From positions 496,001-560,000 of the forward strand of contig NZ_CP026514.1 in the NCBI RefSeq assembly GCF_002953935.1: a DNA stretch of 64,000 nucleotides. The letters are read 5' to 3'. Positions 6,938-15,558 of this stretch are shown in pieces (positions within the stretch are counted from its first letter, which is position 1; each line of letters begins with the position of its first letter). The notes under the pieces were generated by a model. That model searched no databases. It was not told the DNA's origin and worked only from the letters and a program-made list of their open reading frames with translations. The position numbers were made by a program, and so were the translations under genes. This DNA is from Arthrobacter sp. PGP41. GTDB lineage: Bacteria > Actinomycetota > Actinomycetes > Actinomycetales > Micrococcaceae.

Positions 6938-8755
6938 CTAGTTCCGGGTGAGGTAGACGGCGCAGTCCACGGGCACCTCATGCATTTCTCCCCATTCCGA
7001 GGCAGGCGCCGTGCCGCTGGACAGCTGCACGGAATAGCCCTCAGGGATAGGCGCGGAGGCAAAGCCCATGTTGGACAGGACCAGCACATCTCCGTTGTGG
7101 AATCCCAGCAGCCCGCTTTCCGGTGCGTGGACCTCGGCCCATTCAAGGGAACCCTTGCCCAGGCTCCGGGCGGACCGGAACGCCAATGCAGCCCGGTAGA
7201 GTTCCAGGGTGGACCCCTCCTCGATTTCCTGCTGGTCGACAGCAAGCGGACCGAAGCTTTCGGGCTGCGGAAGCCAGGGCGGAGCCGCTTCGCCCTGGAA
7301 GGATCCTGAGAAGCCATAGCCGGGTTGTTCCGCCGCCCAGGGCAGCGGGACCCGGCAACCGTCCCGGCCGGTTTCTGCCCCCTGCGTCCGGAAAAAGGTA
7401 GGGTCCTGACGGGCTTCTGCCGGAAGCGTGGTGTGCTCAGGGAGCCCCAGTTCCTCGCCCTGGTACAGGTAGGCGGAACCCGGCAGCGCCAGCTCCACCA
7501 TGGTGGCGGCCCGGGCCCGGGCCAGTCCCAGGGCGGCGTCCGGCTGCTCATCGTCCGCCGCGATGCCCTTGGGAAAGGTGGTGGGATCCTTGAGGCCGAA
7601 GCGGGTGGAATGGCGGACGGTGTCATGGTTGCTCAGCACCCAGGTACACGGTGCCCCCACGGCTGCGGCGGCCTTCAGGGACGCGTCGATTGCCTCGGAC
7701 ATCCGTTCCGCATCCCACCCGGCCATCAGGAAGTCGAAGTTGAAAGCCTGCTGCATTTCGTCCGGCCGGACGTAAAGGGCCAGCCGCTCCGCTGGTTCCA
7801 CCCAGGCTTCGGCCACCATCATCCGGTCGCCGCCGTACTCCGACAGGACGCGGTGCCAGTCACGGTAGATCGCATGCACGCCGTCCTGGTCGAAAAAGGG
7901 CGACGGCGGATAAACGGGGGAGACGGCGCGGTGCGGTTCCTCCGCATCGGTGTGTGCGCCGGGCGCGTCACCGGGAAGGGACGGTTCCCTGTGCACCTCC
8001 CCTTTGCCCTCAACCGAGGTGCCTTCAACCATTGCCGCCACCCCGTCCCAGTCGGGCAGGCCGGCCTCCTTGACCATGCCGTGGGCAACGTCCACCCGGA
8101 AACCATCCGCTCCGCGGGCCAGCCAGAAGCGGAGTACGGAGCGCATCTCCTCCTGTACTTCCTGGTTGTCCCAGTTCAGGTCCGGTTGCTTCGTGTCGAA
8201 CAGGTGGAGGTACCACTCGCCGGGGGAGCCGTCCGCTTCCGTGATCCGGGTCCAGGCCGGTCCTCCGAAAATCGATTTCCAGTTGTTTGGTGCCCGGTTG
8301 CCGTCGCCGGATCCGGGTACCCCATCCTTCCCGGGGCGGAAGATGTAGCGGTCGCGTTCAGGGGACCCCGGCGGCGCCGCAAGGGCCTCCCGGAACCATG
8401 CGTGTTCGTCAGAAGTGTGGTTGGGGACCAGGTCAACAATGACCTTCATGCCACGGCGGTGAGCTTCCTGCAACATCGCATCGAAGTCAGCCAGGGACCC
8501 GAACAGGGGGTCAACCTGGCGGTAATCGGCCACGTCATAGCCACCGTCGGCCTGGGGCGACTTGTAGAACGGGGAGAGCCAGATGGCATCCACGCCCAGC
8601 CGTTCCAGATAGGGCAAGCGGTCCATGACCCCGGGCAGGTCGCCCATGCCGTCGCCGTTGCCGTCTGCGAAGGACCGGGGATAGATCTGGTAGACGACGG
8701 CGTCAGTCCACCATTCACGGGAAGCGTCGGAGGCAGGAACGGCCGGGTTGGACAT
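6938..8755 (-). CDS. GH13 alpha-glucosidase (oligo-1,6-glucosidase/sucrase type)
   Basis: The 605-residue enzyme shows the alpha-amylase family regions: DLVPNHTSDEHAWF (about 108-121), GADGFRVDVAHG with nucleophile Asp222, VAEAWVEP with acid/base Glu316, and LSNHDT with Asp378. The N-terminal WWTDAVVYQIYPRSFADGNGDGMGDL is typical of subfamilies 17/23/29/30, which hydrolyse alpha-glucosides such as maltose, isomaltose or trehalose derivatives. There is no signal peptide, so it acts on imported sugar. A Gly/Glu/Pro/His-rich insertion at about residues 243-285 is unusual. It is divergent from the sugar ABC operon and shares its LacI-type operator region. Confidence 0.92.
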   Translation of the reverse strand: MSNPAVPASDASREWWTDAVVYQIYPRSFADGNGDGMGDLPGVMDRLPYLERLGVDAIWLSPFYKSPQADGGYDVADYRQVDPLFGSLADFDAMLQEAHRRGMKVIVDLVPNHTSDEHAWFREALAAPPGSPERDRYIFRPGKDGVPGSGDGNRAPNNWKSIFGGPAWTRITEADGSPGEWYLHLFDTKQPDLNWDNQEVQEEMRSVLRFWLARGADGFRVDVAHGMVKEAGLPDWDGVAAMVEGTSVEGKGEVHREPSLPGDAPGAHTDAEEPHRAVSPVYPPSPFFDQDGVHAIYRDWHRVLSEYGGDRMMVAEAWVEPAERLALYVRPDEMQQAFNFDFLMAGWDAERMSEAIDASLKAAAAVGAPCTWVLSNHDTVRHSTRFGLKDPTTFPKGIAADDEQPDAALGLARARAATMVELALPGSAYLYQGEELGLPEHTTLPAEARQDPTFFRTQGAETGRDGCRVPLPWAAEQPGYGFSGSFQGEAAPPWLPQPESFGPLAVDQQEIEEGSTLELYRAALAFRSARSLGKGSLEWAEVHAPESGLLGFHNGDVLVLSNMGFASAPIPEGYSVQLSSGTAPASEWGEMHEVPVDCAVYLTRN

Positions 8756-8781
8756 TTGGTTCCTCTCAGATAACTTTTTGA

Positions 8782-8795
8782 TGTAAACGCTTGCA
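8782..8795. promoter_or_regulatory. LacI-family operator between the glucosidase and the sugar ABC operon
   Basis: The sequence TGTAAACGCTTGCA is a near-perfect palindrome with the central CG and the TG-AA/TT-CA arms typical of LacI/GalR/CcpA-type sites. It overlaps the -35 element of the ABC operon promoter and lies 27 bases from the glucosidase ATG, so one site can control both directions. The LacI gene at the end of this locus is the obvious ligand. Confidence 0.75.
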
Positions 8796-8820
8796 TAACC
8801 ACGAGCAACCTTACTAGTGT
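8791..8820 (+). promoter_or_regulatory. Probable promoter of the sugar ABC operon
   Basis: TTGCAT at 8791-8796 and TAGTGT at 8815-8820 are separated by 18 bases. The -35 box is embedded in the operator, consistent with repression by blocking polymerase. Confidence 0.45.
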
Positions 8821-8893
8821 GATGGTCACCACATCAACCTCACCTAGATAACGCACTGCCGACTTACTTGTCACTCAGCGAGGAGCCTCAAGC

Positions 8894-10186
8894 ATGAAAA
8901 CCCCTAGATTCCTACTTCCGGCTGCGACCGCCGGCGTCCTGGCCCTTTCCCTGACCGCATGCGGTGGCGGGGGCGGCGGCGGGACCACTGGTGGTGGCGG
9001 CGGCGGCGATGCCGAAAAAAACCTGGACAGCCGGGGCCCCATTACGTACGTCCAAGGCAAAGACAACAGCAACGTGGTGCGTCCGCTGATCGACAAGTGG
9101 AATGCAGCCCACCCGGACGAGAAGGTCACGTTCAAGGAGCAGACCGACCAGGCGGACCAGCAGCATGACGACCTGGTGCAGAACTTCCAGGCCAAGAACG
9201 CCGATTACGACGTAGCGAGCGTTGACGTCGTATGGACCGCCGAGTTCGCAGCCAAGGGATGGCTGCAGCCCCTCAAGGACAAGATGGCCGTAGAAACCAA
9301 GGGGATGCTTGAACCCACGGTAGAAGCCGGTTCGTACAAGGGCACTCTTTACGCAGCCCCGGTGTCCTCCGATGGCGGCATTCTCTACTACCGCAAGGAC
9401 CTCGTGCCGGAAGCACCCAAAACATGGGACGAGATGATGGGGATGTGCTCCATCGCAAAGCAGAACAACATGGGCTGCTACTCAGGACAGTTCAAGCAGT
9501 ATGAAGGCCTTACGGTCAACGCCTCCGAGGCCATCAACTCGGCCGGCGGATCCGTCCTTAATGACCAAGGCAAGCCGAACCTGAACACCCCTGAGGCAGA
9601 AAAAGGCCTGAACAACCTGGTTGAAGCCTTCAAGAACGGGAACATCCCGGCCGAGGCCATCACCTACCAGGAAGAGGAAAGCCGCCGGGCCTTCCAGGAA
9701 GGCAAGCTGCTCTTCCTCCGCAACTGGCCCTACGTCTACAACCTGGCCACCACTGAGGGTTCCTCCAAGGTGAAGGACGTGCTGGGCATGGCTGCCCTGC
9801 CGGGCAAGGACGGCCCCGGTGCCTCCTCCCTCGGCGGCCACAGCGCGGCCATCAGCGTCTACTCGGACCACAAGGCCACTTCCCTGGACTTCGTGAAGTT
9901 CCTGATCGAGGAAGAGCAGCAGAAGTTCTTCGCCACGCAGGGCTCGCTGGCTCCGGTCTTCAGCGCACTCTATGAAGACCAGGAACTGGTTGCCAAGCTG
10001 CCGTACCTGCCGGTGCTGAAGACCTCCATCGAGAACGCTGTTCCGCGTCCGGTAACCCCGTTCTACCCGGCTGTCACGCAGGCGATCCAGGAAAACGCCT
10101 ACGCTGCACTGAAGGGTGAGAAGCCTGCCAAGGACGCGCTGTCTGACATGCAGAAGTCCATCGAGTCCGCTGGCGCAGGATCGTAG
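8894..10186 (+). CDS. Sugar ABC transporter substrate-binding lipoprotein (family 1)
   Basis: The 430-residue product has a lipoprotein signal peptide ending LSLTAC (Cys23). A Gly-rich linker follows, then a maltose/trehalose-type solute-binding fold with YVQGKDNSNVVRPLIDKWNAAHPDEKV, VDVVWTAEFAAKGWLQPL and PRPVTPFYPAVTQAIQENAYAALKG. It would deliver an alpha-glucoside to the two permeases encoded next. No ATPase is encoded here; such systems commonly borrow a shared MsiK-like ATPase, which is inference. It is the first gene of a plus operon under the LacI-type operator. Confidence 0.9.
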   Translation: MKTPRFLLPAATAGVLALSLTACGGGGGGGTTGGGGGGDAEKNLDSRGPITYVQGKDNSNVVRPLIDKWNAAHPDEKVTFKEQTDQADQQHDDLVQNFQAKNADYDVASVDVVWTAEFAAKGWLQPLKDKMAVETKGMLEPTVEAGSYKGTLYAAPVSSDGGILYYRKDLVPEAPKTWDEMMGMCSIAKQNNMGCYSGQFKQYEGLTVNASEAINSAGGSVLNDQGKPNLNTPEAEKGLNNLVEAFKNGNIPAEAITYQEEESRRAFQEGKLLFLRNWPYVYNLATTEGSSKVKDVLGMAALPGKDGPGASSLGGHSAAISVYSDHKATSLDFVKFLIEEEQQKFFATQGSLAPVFSALYEDQELVAKLPYLPVLKTSIENAVPRPVTPFYPAVTQAIQENAYAALKGEKPAKDALSDMQKSIESAGAGS

Positions 10187-10193
10187 TTTAGCT

Positions 10194-11228
10194 ATGGCAA
10201 CCGAATTGGGCCCGACGCCGGTAAAGCCGGCGTCGGGCGCCCCCGATGTACACCACGGTCCCAAGGGCGTAGGCGAAGACAACGCGATCCTCAGCCAAGG
10301 CAAATGGGCCTCCTGGCTGTTGGCTCCCACCATCATTGCCCTGGGCATCGTCATTGTTTACCCCATCATCAGCGCAATTGTGATGTCCTTCCAGAAGGAC
10401 GCGGGCCTGGACCCGGTCACCGGCCTGTTCACGGCCGGGGGCCCGGCAGGTATCCAAAACTACGTCAACTGGCTGGGGCAGCAGTGTGCCGCCCCGGGCG
10501 GTGGTACCGTCGCTTGCCCGCCGGGCACCCTAGGCGGCCAGTTCTGGACCGCCACCGGGACCACCTTCCTCTTCACGGTCATCACCGTGGCCTTTGAGAC
10601 AGTGCTTGGCTTCTGGATGGCCATGATCATGGCGCGGACGTTCAAGGGCCGCGGCCTGGTCCGCGCAGCCGTCCTCGTTCCGTGGGCCATCCCCACCGCC
10701 GTCACGGCCCAGCTGTGGCTCTTCATGTTCGACTTCAACGGCATCATCAACAAGCTGTTCAACGTTTCCATTCTGTGGACCGGCAGCGAATGGCCGGCGA
10801 AGTGGGCAGTCATCATCGCAGACACCTGGAAAACCACGCCCTTCATGGCGCTGCTGATCCTGGCCGGCCTGCAGATGATTCCGGCGGAGGTTTATGAGGC
10901 TGCAAAGGTCGATGGAGCGAGCGCCTGGCAGCGCTTCCGCCTTATCACGCTTCCGCTGGTAAAGCCCGCGCTGATGGTGGCCATCCTGTTCCGTACCCTG
11001 GACGCCCTGCGTATGTTCGACCTTCCCTACATCCTGACCGGCGGTGCCAACAACACCACAACGCTGTCCATCCTGGTGATCAACCAGATCAGGCAAGGGT
11101 TCAACTCGGCAGCTGCCTTGTCCACCATTACGTTCATCATCATTTTCCTGGTCGCATTCATCTTCGTCCGGTTCCTTGGGGCGAACGTCGTGGAACAAAG
11201 CGGAGCCACCGGTAAGGGGAAGAAATGA
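10194..11228 (+). CDS. Sugar ABC transporter permease (MalF type)
   Basis: I start the gene at the ATG at 10194, just after the binding-protein stop, giving 344 residues; an upstream ATG at 10116 would overlap that gene. It has a periplasmic loop with two Cys residues after the first helix. The EAA loop EVYEAAKVDGASAWQRFRLI, found in ABC permeases that contact the ATPase, lies near residue 240. About six membrane helices are visible. The stop overlaps the second permease start by four bases. Confidence 0.9.
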   Translation: MATELGPTPVKPASGAPDVHHGPKGVGEDNAILSQGKWASWLLAPTIIALGIVIVYPIISAIVMSFQKDAGLDPVTGLFTAGGPAGIQNYVNWLGQQCAAPGGGTVACPPGTLGGQFWTATGTTFLFTVITVAFETVLGFWMAMIMARTFKGRGLVRAAVLVPWAIPTAVTAQLWLFMFDFNGIINKLFNVSILWTGSEWPAKWAVIIADTWKTTPFMALLILAGLQMIPAEVYEAAKVDGASAWQRFRLITLPLVKPALMVAILFRTLDALRMFDLPYILTGGANNTTTLSILVINQIRQGFNSAAALSTITFIIIFLVAFIFVRFLGANVVEQSGATGKGKK

Positions 11229-12121
11229 CAACCACCACTGCCTCCACGGCATTGCGGGCGCAGCAGGACAAAGGCCGCAAGGCTGCCCAGACCCGGGAAA
11301 AATGGGCGAGCGCCCGTACTTACATCAGCGCCGCCGTGATCCTGATCTGGTGCCTTGCACCGGCTTACTGGATGGTGGTGACGGCGTTCCGCGAGGTCGG
11401 CTTCACCTACGACACAACGCCTTGGCCGACGCACGTGACCATGGACAACTTCATCACGGCTTTCGATACTTCCTTTGGCAACAAGTTCGGCCAGGCGCTC
11501 ATCAACAGCATCTTCATTGGCGTGACCGTCACGGTGATTTCCCTGGTGATCGGCGTCTTCGCCGCCTATGCACTGGCACGCCTGAACTTCCGGTTCAAGT
11601 ACCTGGTACTGGGATTCATCCTGGGTGCGTCCATGTTCCCGGGCGTTGCCCTGATTACCCCGTTGTTCCAGCTGTTCACCAACATCGGCTGGATGGGCAC
11701 CTACCAGGCCCTGATCATCCCGAATATCTCCTTCGTCCTGCCGCTTACCGTCTACACCCTGACCTCCTTCTTCCGCGAGATGCCGTGGGAGCTTGAGGAA
11801 TCAGCCCGTGTTGACGGCTGCACGCAGGGCCAGGCGTTCCGGAAAGTGATCATGCCGCTGGCGGCCCCGGCCATCTTCACCACGGCGATCCTGGCCTTCA
11901 TCTCCTCCTGGAATGAATTCCTTATCGCCAGCCAGTTGTCGAATGAGGCAACGAAGCCTGTCACGGTTGCCATCGCCAGCTTCGCCGGCGCGCAGCCCAA
12001 CCAGATCCCCTACACCGCCATCATGGCCGCGGGCACCATTGTCACCATTCCTCTGGTGATCCTGGTGCTTGTCTTCCAGCGCAAGATCGTTGCCGGCCTG
12101 ACGGCTGGTGCGGTCAAGTGA
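11225..12121 (+). CDS. Sugar ABC transporter permease (MalG type)
   Basis: The 298-residue membrane protein has the MalG-type EAA motif LEESARVDGCTQGQAFRKVI followed by MPLAAPAIFTTAILAFISSWNEF. It has six predicted helices, the first after a charged N-terminal tail of about 35 residues. It pairs with the MalF-type permease upstream (ATGA overlap) and is itself coupled by a GTGA overlap to the small membrane gene downstream. Confidence 0.9.
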   Translation: MTTTTASTALRAQQDKGRKAAQTREKWASARTYISAAVILIWCLAPAYWMVVTAFREVGFTYDTTPWPTHVTMDNFITAFDTSFGNKFGQALINSIFIGVTVTVISLVIGVFAAYALARLNFRFKYLVLGFILGASMFPGVALITPLFQLFTNIGWMGTYQALIIPNISFVLPLTVYTLTSFFREMPWELEESARVDGCTQGQAFRKVIMPLAAPAIFTTAILAFISSWNEFLIASQLSNEATKPVTVAIASFAGAQPNQIPYTAIMAAGTIVTIPLVILVLVFQRKIVAGLTAGAVK

Positions 12122-12366
12122 CACGCGACGCTTCCCGCTCCCGGACTCCGGGGGCGGGGGGCAGCCGCCGGCTCCTGAGGTCCGGCGAGGATTTCGACAT
12201 CATCATCGGGTTCCTCGGCTTCTGGGCACTGGTCCTTCTTGTGGTCACCGTATGGATGGAGGTGACTGCGCAGCCCGCCCTCGGCTGGGCACTGGGCCTG
12301 CTGGCAACGCTTTTGGCGCTGTACGGAATGGTGCGGCTGCGGCGGCGCCTGCCGGGCCGGAGGTAG
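12118..12366 (+). CDS. Small two-helix membrane protein at the end of the sugar ABC operon
   Basis: The 82-residue product starts at a GTG that overlaps the permease stop by four bases. It has an Arg/Ser/Gly-rich cytosolic N-terminus, two helices (IIIGFLGFWALVLLVVTVW and LGWALGLLATLLALYGMV) and an Arg-rich tail. I do not recognise a family. The tight coupling argues that it is real and made together with the transporter; it could be an accessory subunit. Confidence 0.7.
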   Translation: MTRDASRSRTPGAGGSRRLLRSGEDFDIIIGFLGFWALVLLVVTVWMEVTAQPALGWALGLLATLLALYGMVRLRRRLPGRR

Positions 12367-12500
12367 CACGGCTGGATCCGCTGCCGGAGTCTATCCGGCG
12401 CGGTAACACTGCGATGCACGACTGTGTTCAAAATACGATTGGCACGGTGGTATCGCTTCAAGCAGGGCTGACACCTGCAGGGAGTACATGAGGGGACGCC

Positions 12501-13553
12501 GTGGCACGCACAACTGAAAGGTCTCAACGGGGAGGCCACAGCGGTGTCAGCATCGAGGATGTGGCAGCAGCAGCAGGAGTGTCCACTGCCACCGTCTCCC
12601 GGGCAGTCCGGGGGTTGCCCCGGGTATCGCCGGCCACCCGGCAGAAGATCCTGGAGGTCGCCGGAAACCTGGGCTACGTTGCCTCCTCCTCTGCGTCCGG
12701 CCTGGCCACCGGACGCACCAGGACCATCGGGGTGCTTGCCCCGTTCGTGAGCCGCTGGTTCTTTTCCAAGGCCATCGAGGGTGCAGACCGCGAGCTGCAC
12801 GCCCGCAACTACAATCTTTCGCTCTTCAACCTTGGCGGACACGGGAGCAACAGGGAGCGGCTTTTCAGCAAGACCATGGTCTATAAGCAGATCGACGCCC
12901 TGCTGGTGTTGTGTATGGCGCTGACCCACGAAGAGCTGGACCATCTGCAGAAGATCGACATTCCGCTGGTGGTAGTGGGCGGCCATGTCGAGGAGTGCGC
13001 CTATATCGGCATTGACGACTATGCCGCGGCATCTGCTGCCGTCCGCCACCTGATCGACTTGGGCCACCGGGATATTGCCCTGCTGCACGGAGACGACGAG
13101 ACAGACCTGAACTTTGATGTTCCCCGGGTTCGTATCCTTGCGTTCAAGGACGTCATGACGGCGGCCGGCCTCCGTACCCGCCCCGAATGGGATGAATGGG
13201 GTGACTTCACGGTCCGCAGCGGCCAGGAAGCCCTGCGCCGTCTTTGGTCCAAGCCGGGGAAAAAGCCGACTGCCATCTTCTGCGCCTCGGACGAGATGGC
13301 CATGGGCGTCATTTTTGAAGCCGCCCGCATTGGCGTACGGGTTCCGGAGGAACTTTCCGTGGTGGGCATCGATAACCACGATTTCGCCGACGCCATGGGG
13401 CTGACCACCGTCGGCCAGCGGCCCGACGAGCAGGCAGAGCTGGCCACCAAGATGCTGTTGGACGAACTGGACGGGCAGATCGGCTCCGTACGGTCCGCCG
13501 TGGCGTCCCATGAACTGATTGTCCGAAGGACCACGGCGCCGCCCCAGTCCTGA
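12501..13553 (+). CDS. LacI family transcriptional regulator of the sugar locus
   Basis: The 350-residue protein has a LacI helix-turn-helix (SIEDVAAAAGVSTATVSRAVRGLPRV, residues 14-39) and a periplasmic-binding-protein-like effector domain containing IGVLAPFV, GIDDYAAASAAVRHLIDLGHRDIALL and PEELSVVGIDNHDFADAMGLTTV. The GTG start is preceded by GAGGGG. It lies 134 bp after the ABC operon and probably represses it and the divergent glucosidase through the 8782-8795 operator; the inducer would be the imported sugar. Confidence 0.92.
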   Translation: MARTTERSQRGGHSGVSIEDVAAAAGVSTATVSRAVRGLPRVSPATRQKILEVAGNLGYVASSSASGLATGRTRTIGVLAPFVSRWFFSKAIEGADRELHARNYNLSLFNLGGHGSNRERLFSKTMVYKQIDALLVLCMALTHEELDHLQKIDIPLVVVGGHVEECAYIGIDDYAAASAAVRHLIDLGHRDIALLHGDDETDLNFDVPRVRILAFKDVMTAAGLRTRPEWDEWGDFTVRSGQEALRRLWSKPGKKPTAIFCASDEMAMGVIFEAARIGVRVPEELSVVGIDNHDFADAMGLTTVGQRPDEQAELATKMLLDELDGQIGSVRSAVASHELIVRRTTAPPQS

Positions 13554-13577
13554 ACGCCTGGCCTAAGCGGGCCGTCG

Positions 13578-14474
13578 TCAGGAAGCGCGGGCCAGCTGGC
13601 GGATGGGGATCCAGCGGGACGCCAGGCGGCGGTAGGCTGCCGCGGCGCCGGTCATGTCCCCCTCGGCGAGGCACTCAATGCCCAGCCGGATGTCCATGGG
13701 GGAATCGTCCGGGTACACCTTGTCGGCAACAGCCCCGTAATCAAGTTCCACCATCGAATTAACGTGGAACAGTTCGAGCCATTCGGTGAGCTGGGCGAGG
13801 TCGTCCAGCATGTCCAGGTCCGGCGCGGCCAGGGCCAGGTTCGCCACGGCGTAGCGTGCCCGCTCCAACGCGTCGGTAATGTGCGCCCACACCCGGACGG
13901 TGACGATCCGGCCGCCCGCCTCCACCACGTCCTTGTGGTCCGACTCCATGAACAGGGAGAACCAGCTGAAGGGGATCCCCCAGGTGGAAGCACGGGTGTG
14001 CACCCGGACGGATCCGTCGCGGGCTTTGACCTGGTCTATCCGTTCCTGATGCTTGTCCCGCTGCTCCTCGGGGATCAGCAGTTCGGCCAGCGGACCGTGG
14101 ATGCCCTCCATCAGGGCGTTGGCCGCCAGTCCGGCCCGCAGCACCAGCTGGCTGGGGCAGTACAGCAGCACCGGCTCCGCGTCAGCACCGTCGTCGGATG
14201 CTTCGCCGGCAGTTCCGCCGGATGATGCCGGGGCAGTGGTGACACGGACCAGGTCCGTTCGTCCCGTGGGGAAGGGATCACCGCCGGAGCGCGTGATGCG
14301 CCCCAGCGAGGCCAGGAGTTCGGCGTTTTCGACGGCGGCGCGGGAGGCCGAGCGCGCCCCCTCCGCCTGGATTGCTTGGCGCTGCTCCTCCGGGAAGGCT
14401 TCCAGCGGCTCGTAGACGCGCAGGGTGGACGAGAAAGGCAGGCCGGCCTGTCCCCGGTAGAGGTTTCCGGTCAT
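13578..14474 (-). CDS. Conserved protein of unknown function, downstream of exonuclease III
   Basis: The 298-residue soluble protein has no motif I can name. It begins MTGNLYRGQAGLPFSSTLRVYEPL. It contains an Ala/Gly/Asp-rich stretch near residues 80-100 that looks like a linker. A mostly helical C-terminal half follows (AGGRIVTVRVWAHITDALER, then DLDMLDDLAQLTEWLELFHVNSMVELDYGAVA), ending with MTGAAAAYRRLASRWIPIRQLARAS. It starts 34 bp after the exonuclease III stop on the same strand, so the two may be co-transcribed. Codon use is normal for the window. Confidence 0.8.
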   Translation of the reverse strand: MTGNLYRGQAGLPFSSTLRVYEPLEAFPEEQRQAIQAEGARSASRAAVENAELLASLGRITRSGGDPFPTGRTDLVRVTTAPASSGGTAGEASDDGADAEPVLLYCPSQLVLRAGLAANALMEGIHGPLAELLIPEEQRDKHQERIDQVKARDGSVRVHTRASTWGIPFSWFSLFMESDHKDVVEAGGRIVTVRVWAHITDALERARYAVANLALAAPDLDMLDDLAQLTEWLELFHVNSMVELDYGAVADKVYPDDSPMDIRLGIECLAEGDMTGAAAAYRRLASRWIPIRQLARAS

Positions 14475-14508
14475 CTCGGCCTCCTATTGTGGGTCCAGGA
14501 TGCTGACA

Positions 14509-15315
14509 TTAGTCCGCCAGTTCCACCAGCACGGGGGCGTGGTCCGAGGCGCCCTTGCCCTTGCGCTCCTCGCGGTCGATCGAAGCGCCGGTCACGCGCG
14601 CCGCCAGGGCCGGGCTGGCCAGTACGAAGTCGATCCGCATCCCCTCTTTTTTGGGAAAGCGCAGCTGGGTGTAATCCCAGTACGTGTAGACGCCCGGGCC
14701 CGGGGTGTACGGGCGCGCCACGTCGGTGAAGCCTGCCGACTCGAAGGCATGGAAGGCAGCACGCTCGGGTGGGCTGACGTGGGTGTACCGGTTGTTGACG
14801 AAGAGGTCGATGTCCCAGACGTCCTCGTCGAACGGGGCGATGTTCCAATCGCCCATCAGCGCCACCTGGGCTTCGGGGTTTTGCATGACCAGTTCCTGGG
14901 CGTGCGTCTTCAGGCTCTCCAGCCATTTGAGCTTGTACGGCATGTGTTCGTCGTCCAGGGAACGGCCGTTGGGGACATAGAGGCTCCAGATGCGGATACC
15001 GGCGCAGGTGGCAGCCATGGCACGGGCTTCCTGCACGGGGTCCTTGCCGGCCTTGCCGAACGAGGGCTGGTCCAGGAAGGTGCGCTCCACGTCGTCCAGC
15101 CCCACGCGGGAAGCGATGGCCACCCCGTTCCACTGGCTGACGCCGAAGTGGGCAACCTCGTAGCCCATCCGCTCAAAGAGTTCCCACGGGAAGTTGTCGT
15201 CCTTGCACTTCGTCTCCTGGATGGCCAGGACATCGCAGTCGCTGCGCTGAAGCCAGGCTTCGACGCGGTCGGCGCGGGCACGGAGGGAGTTCACGTTCCA
15301 GGTAGCAATCTTCAC
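14509..15315 (-). CDS. xth: Exodeoxyribonuclease III (AP endonuclease)
   Basis: The 268-residue enzyme starts MKIATWNVNSLRARADRVEAWL and has the exonuclease III motifs LAIQETKCKDDNFP (metal Glu), ALMGDWNIAPFDEDVWD and RIDFVLASPAL, with the catalytic GASDHAPVLVEL at the C-terminus. It repairs abasic sites and 3'-blocked ends by hydrolysing phosphodiester bonds. I chose the GTG at 15315 because it matches the family N-terminus and has an AGGAAC upstream; a longer frame to 15390 adds 25 non-conserved residues. Confidence 0.93.
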   Translation of the reverse strand: MKIATWNVNSLRARADRVEAWLQRSDCDVLAIQETKCKDDNFPWELFERMGYEVAHFGVSQWNGVAIASRVGLDDVERTFLDQPSFGKAGKDPVQEARAMAATCAGIRIWSLYVPNGRSLDDEHMPYKLKWLESLKTHAQELVMQNPEAQVALMGDWNIAPFDEDVWDIDLFVNNRYTHVSPPERAAFHAFESAGFTDVARPYTPGPGVYTYWDYTQLRFPKKEGMRIDFVLASPALAARVTGASIDREERKGKGASDHAPVLVELAD

Positions 15316-15558
15316 AGTTCCTAACCTACCTTGAGCGCCGGAAATGCGGACGGGGGCGGGCTCCGAAACGGGGCACAACGGCGCGGACACGCCCAGCCGT
15401 TAGCCCGGTTCCGCGGAACAGGGCATCAATGTGCCGCACGACGGCGGCGTCCGCCACAGTGCCACAGGGCCAGGGCAGCGCGTATGGAACTTAGTAGGAA
15501 GTCCGAGTATATTCGCAACCAGGAATGACTTGGATCACATGCGAAGGAGCCTGCAGCC

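Noticed and set aside
7325..8773. 482-codon plus-strand frame across the GH13 gene
   Set aside because: It lies entirely opposite a well-supported enzyme gene and encodes a compositionally biased product.
8959..9010. Gly-rich GGC/GGT run near the N-terminus of the sugar-binding lipoprotein as a phase-variable repeat
   Set aside because: The run is not a uniform short-unit repeat and codes for a normal flexible linker after the lipid-anchor Cys.
12114..13511. 465-codon minus-strand frame across the LacI regulator
   Set aside because: It is antisense to LacI, whose helix-turn-helix and effector domain are clear.
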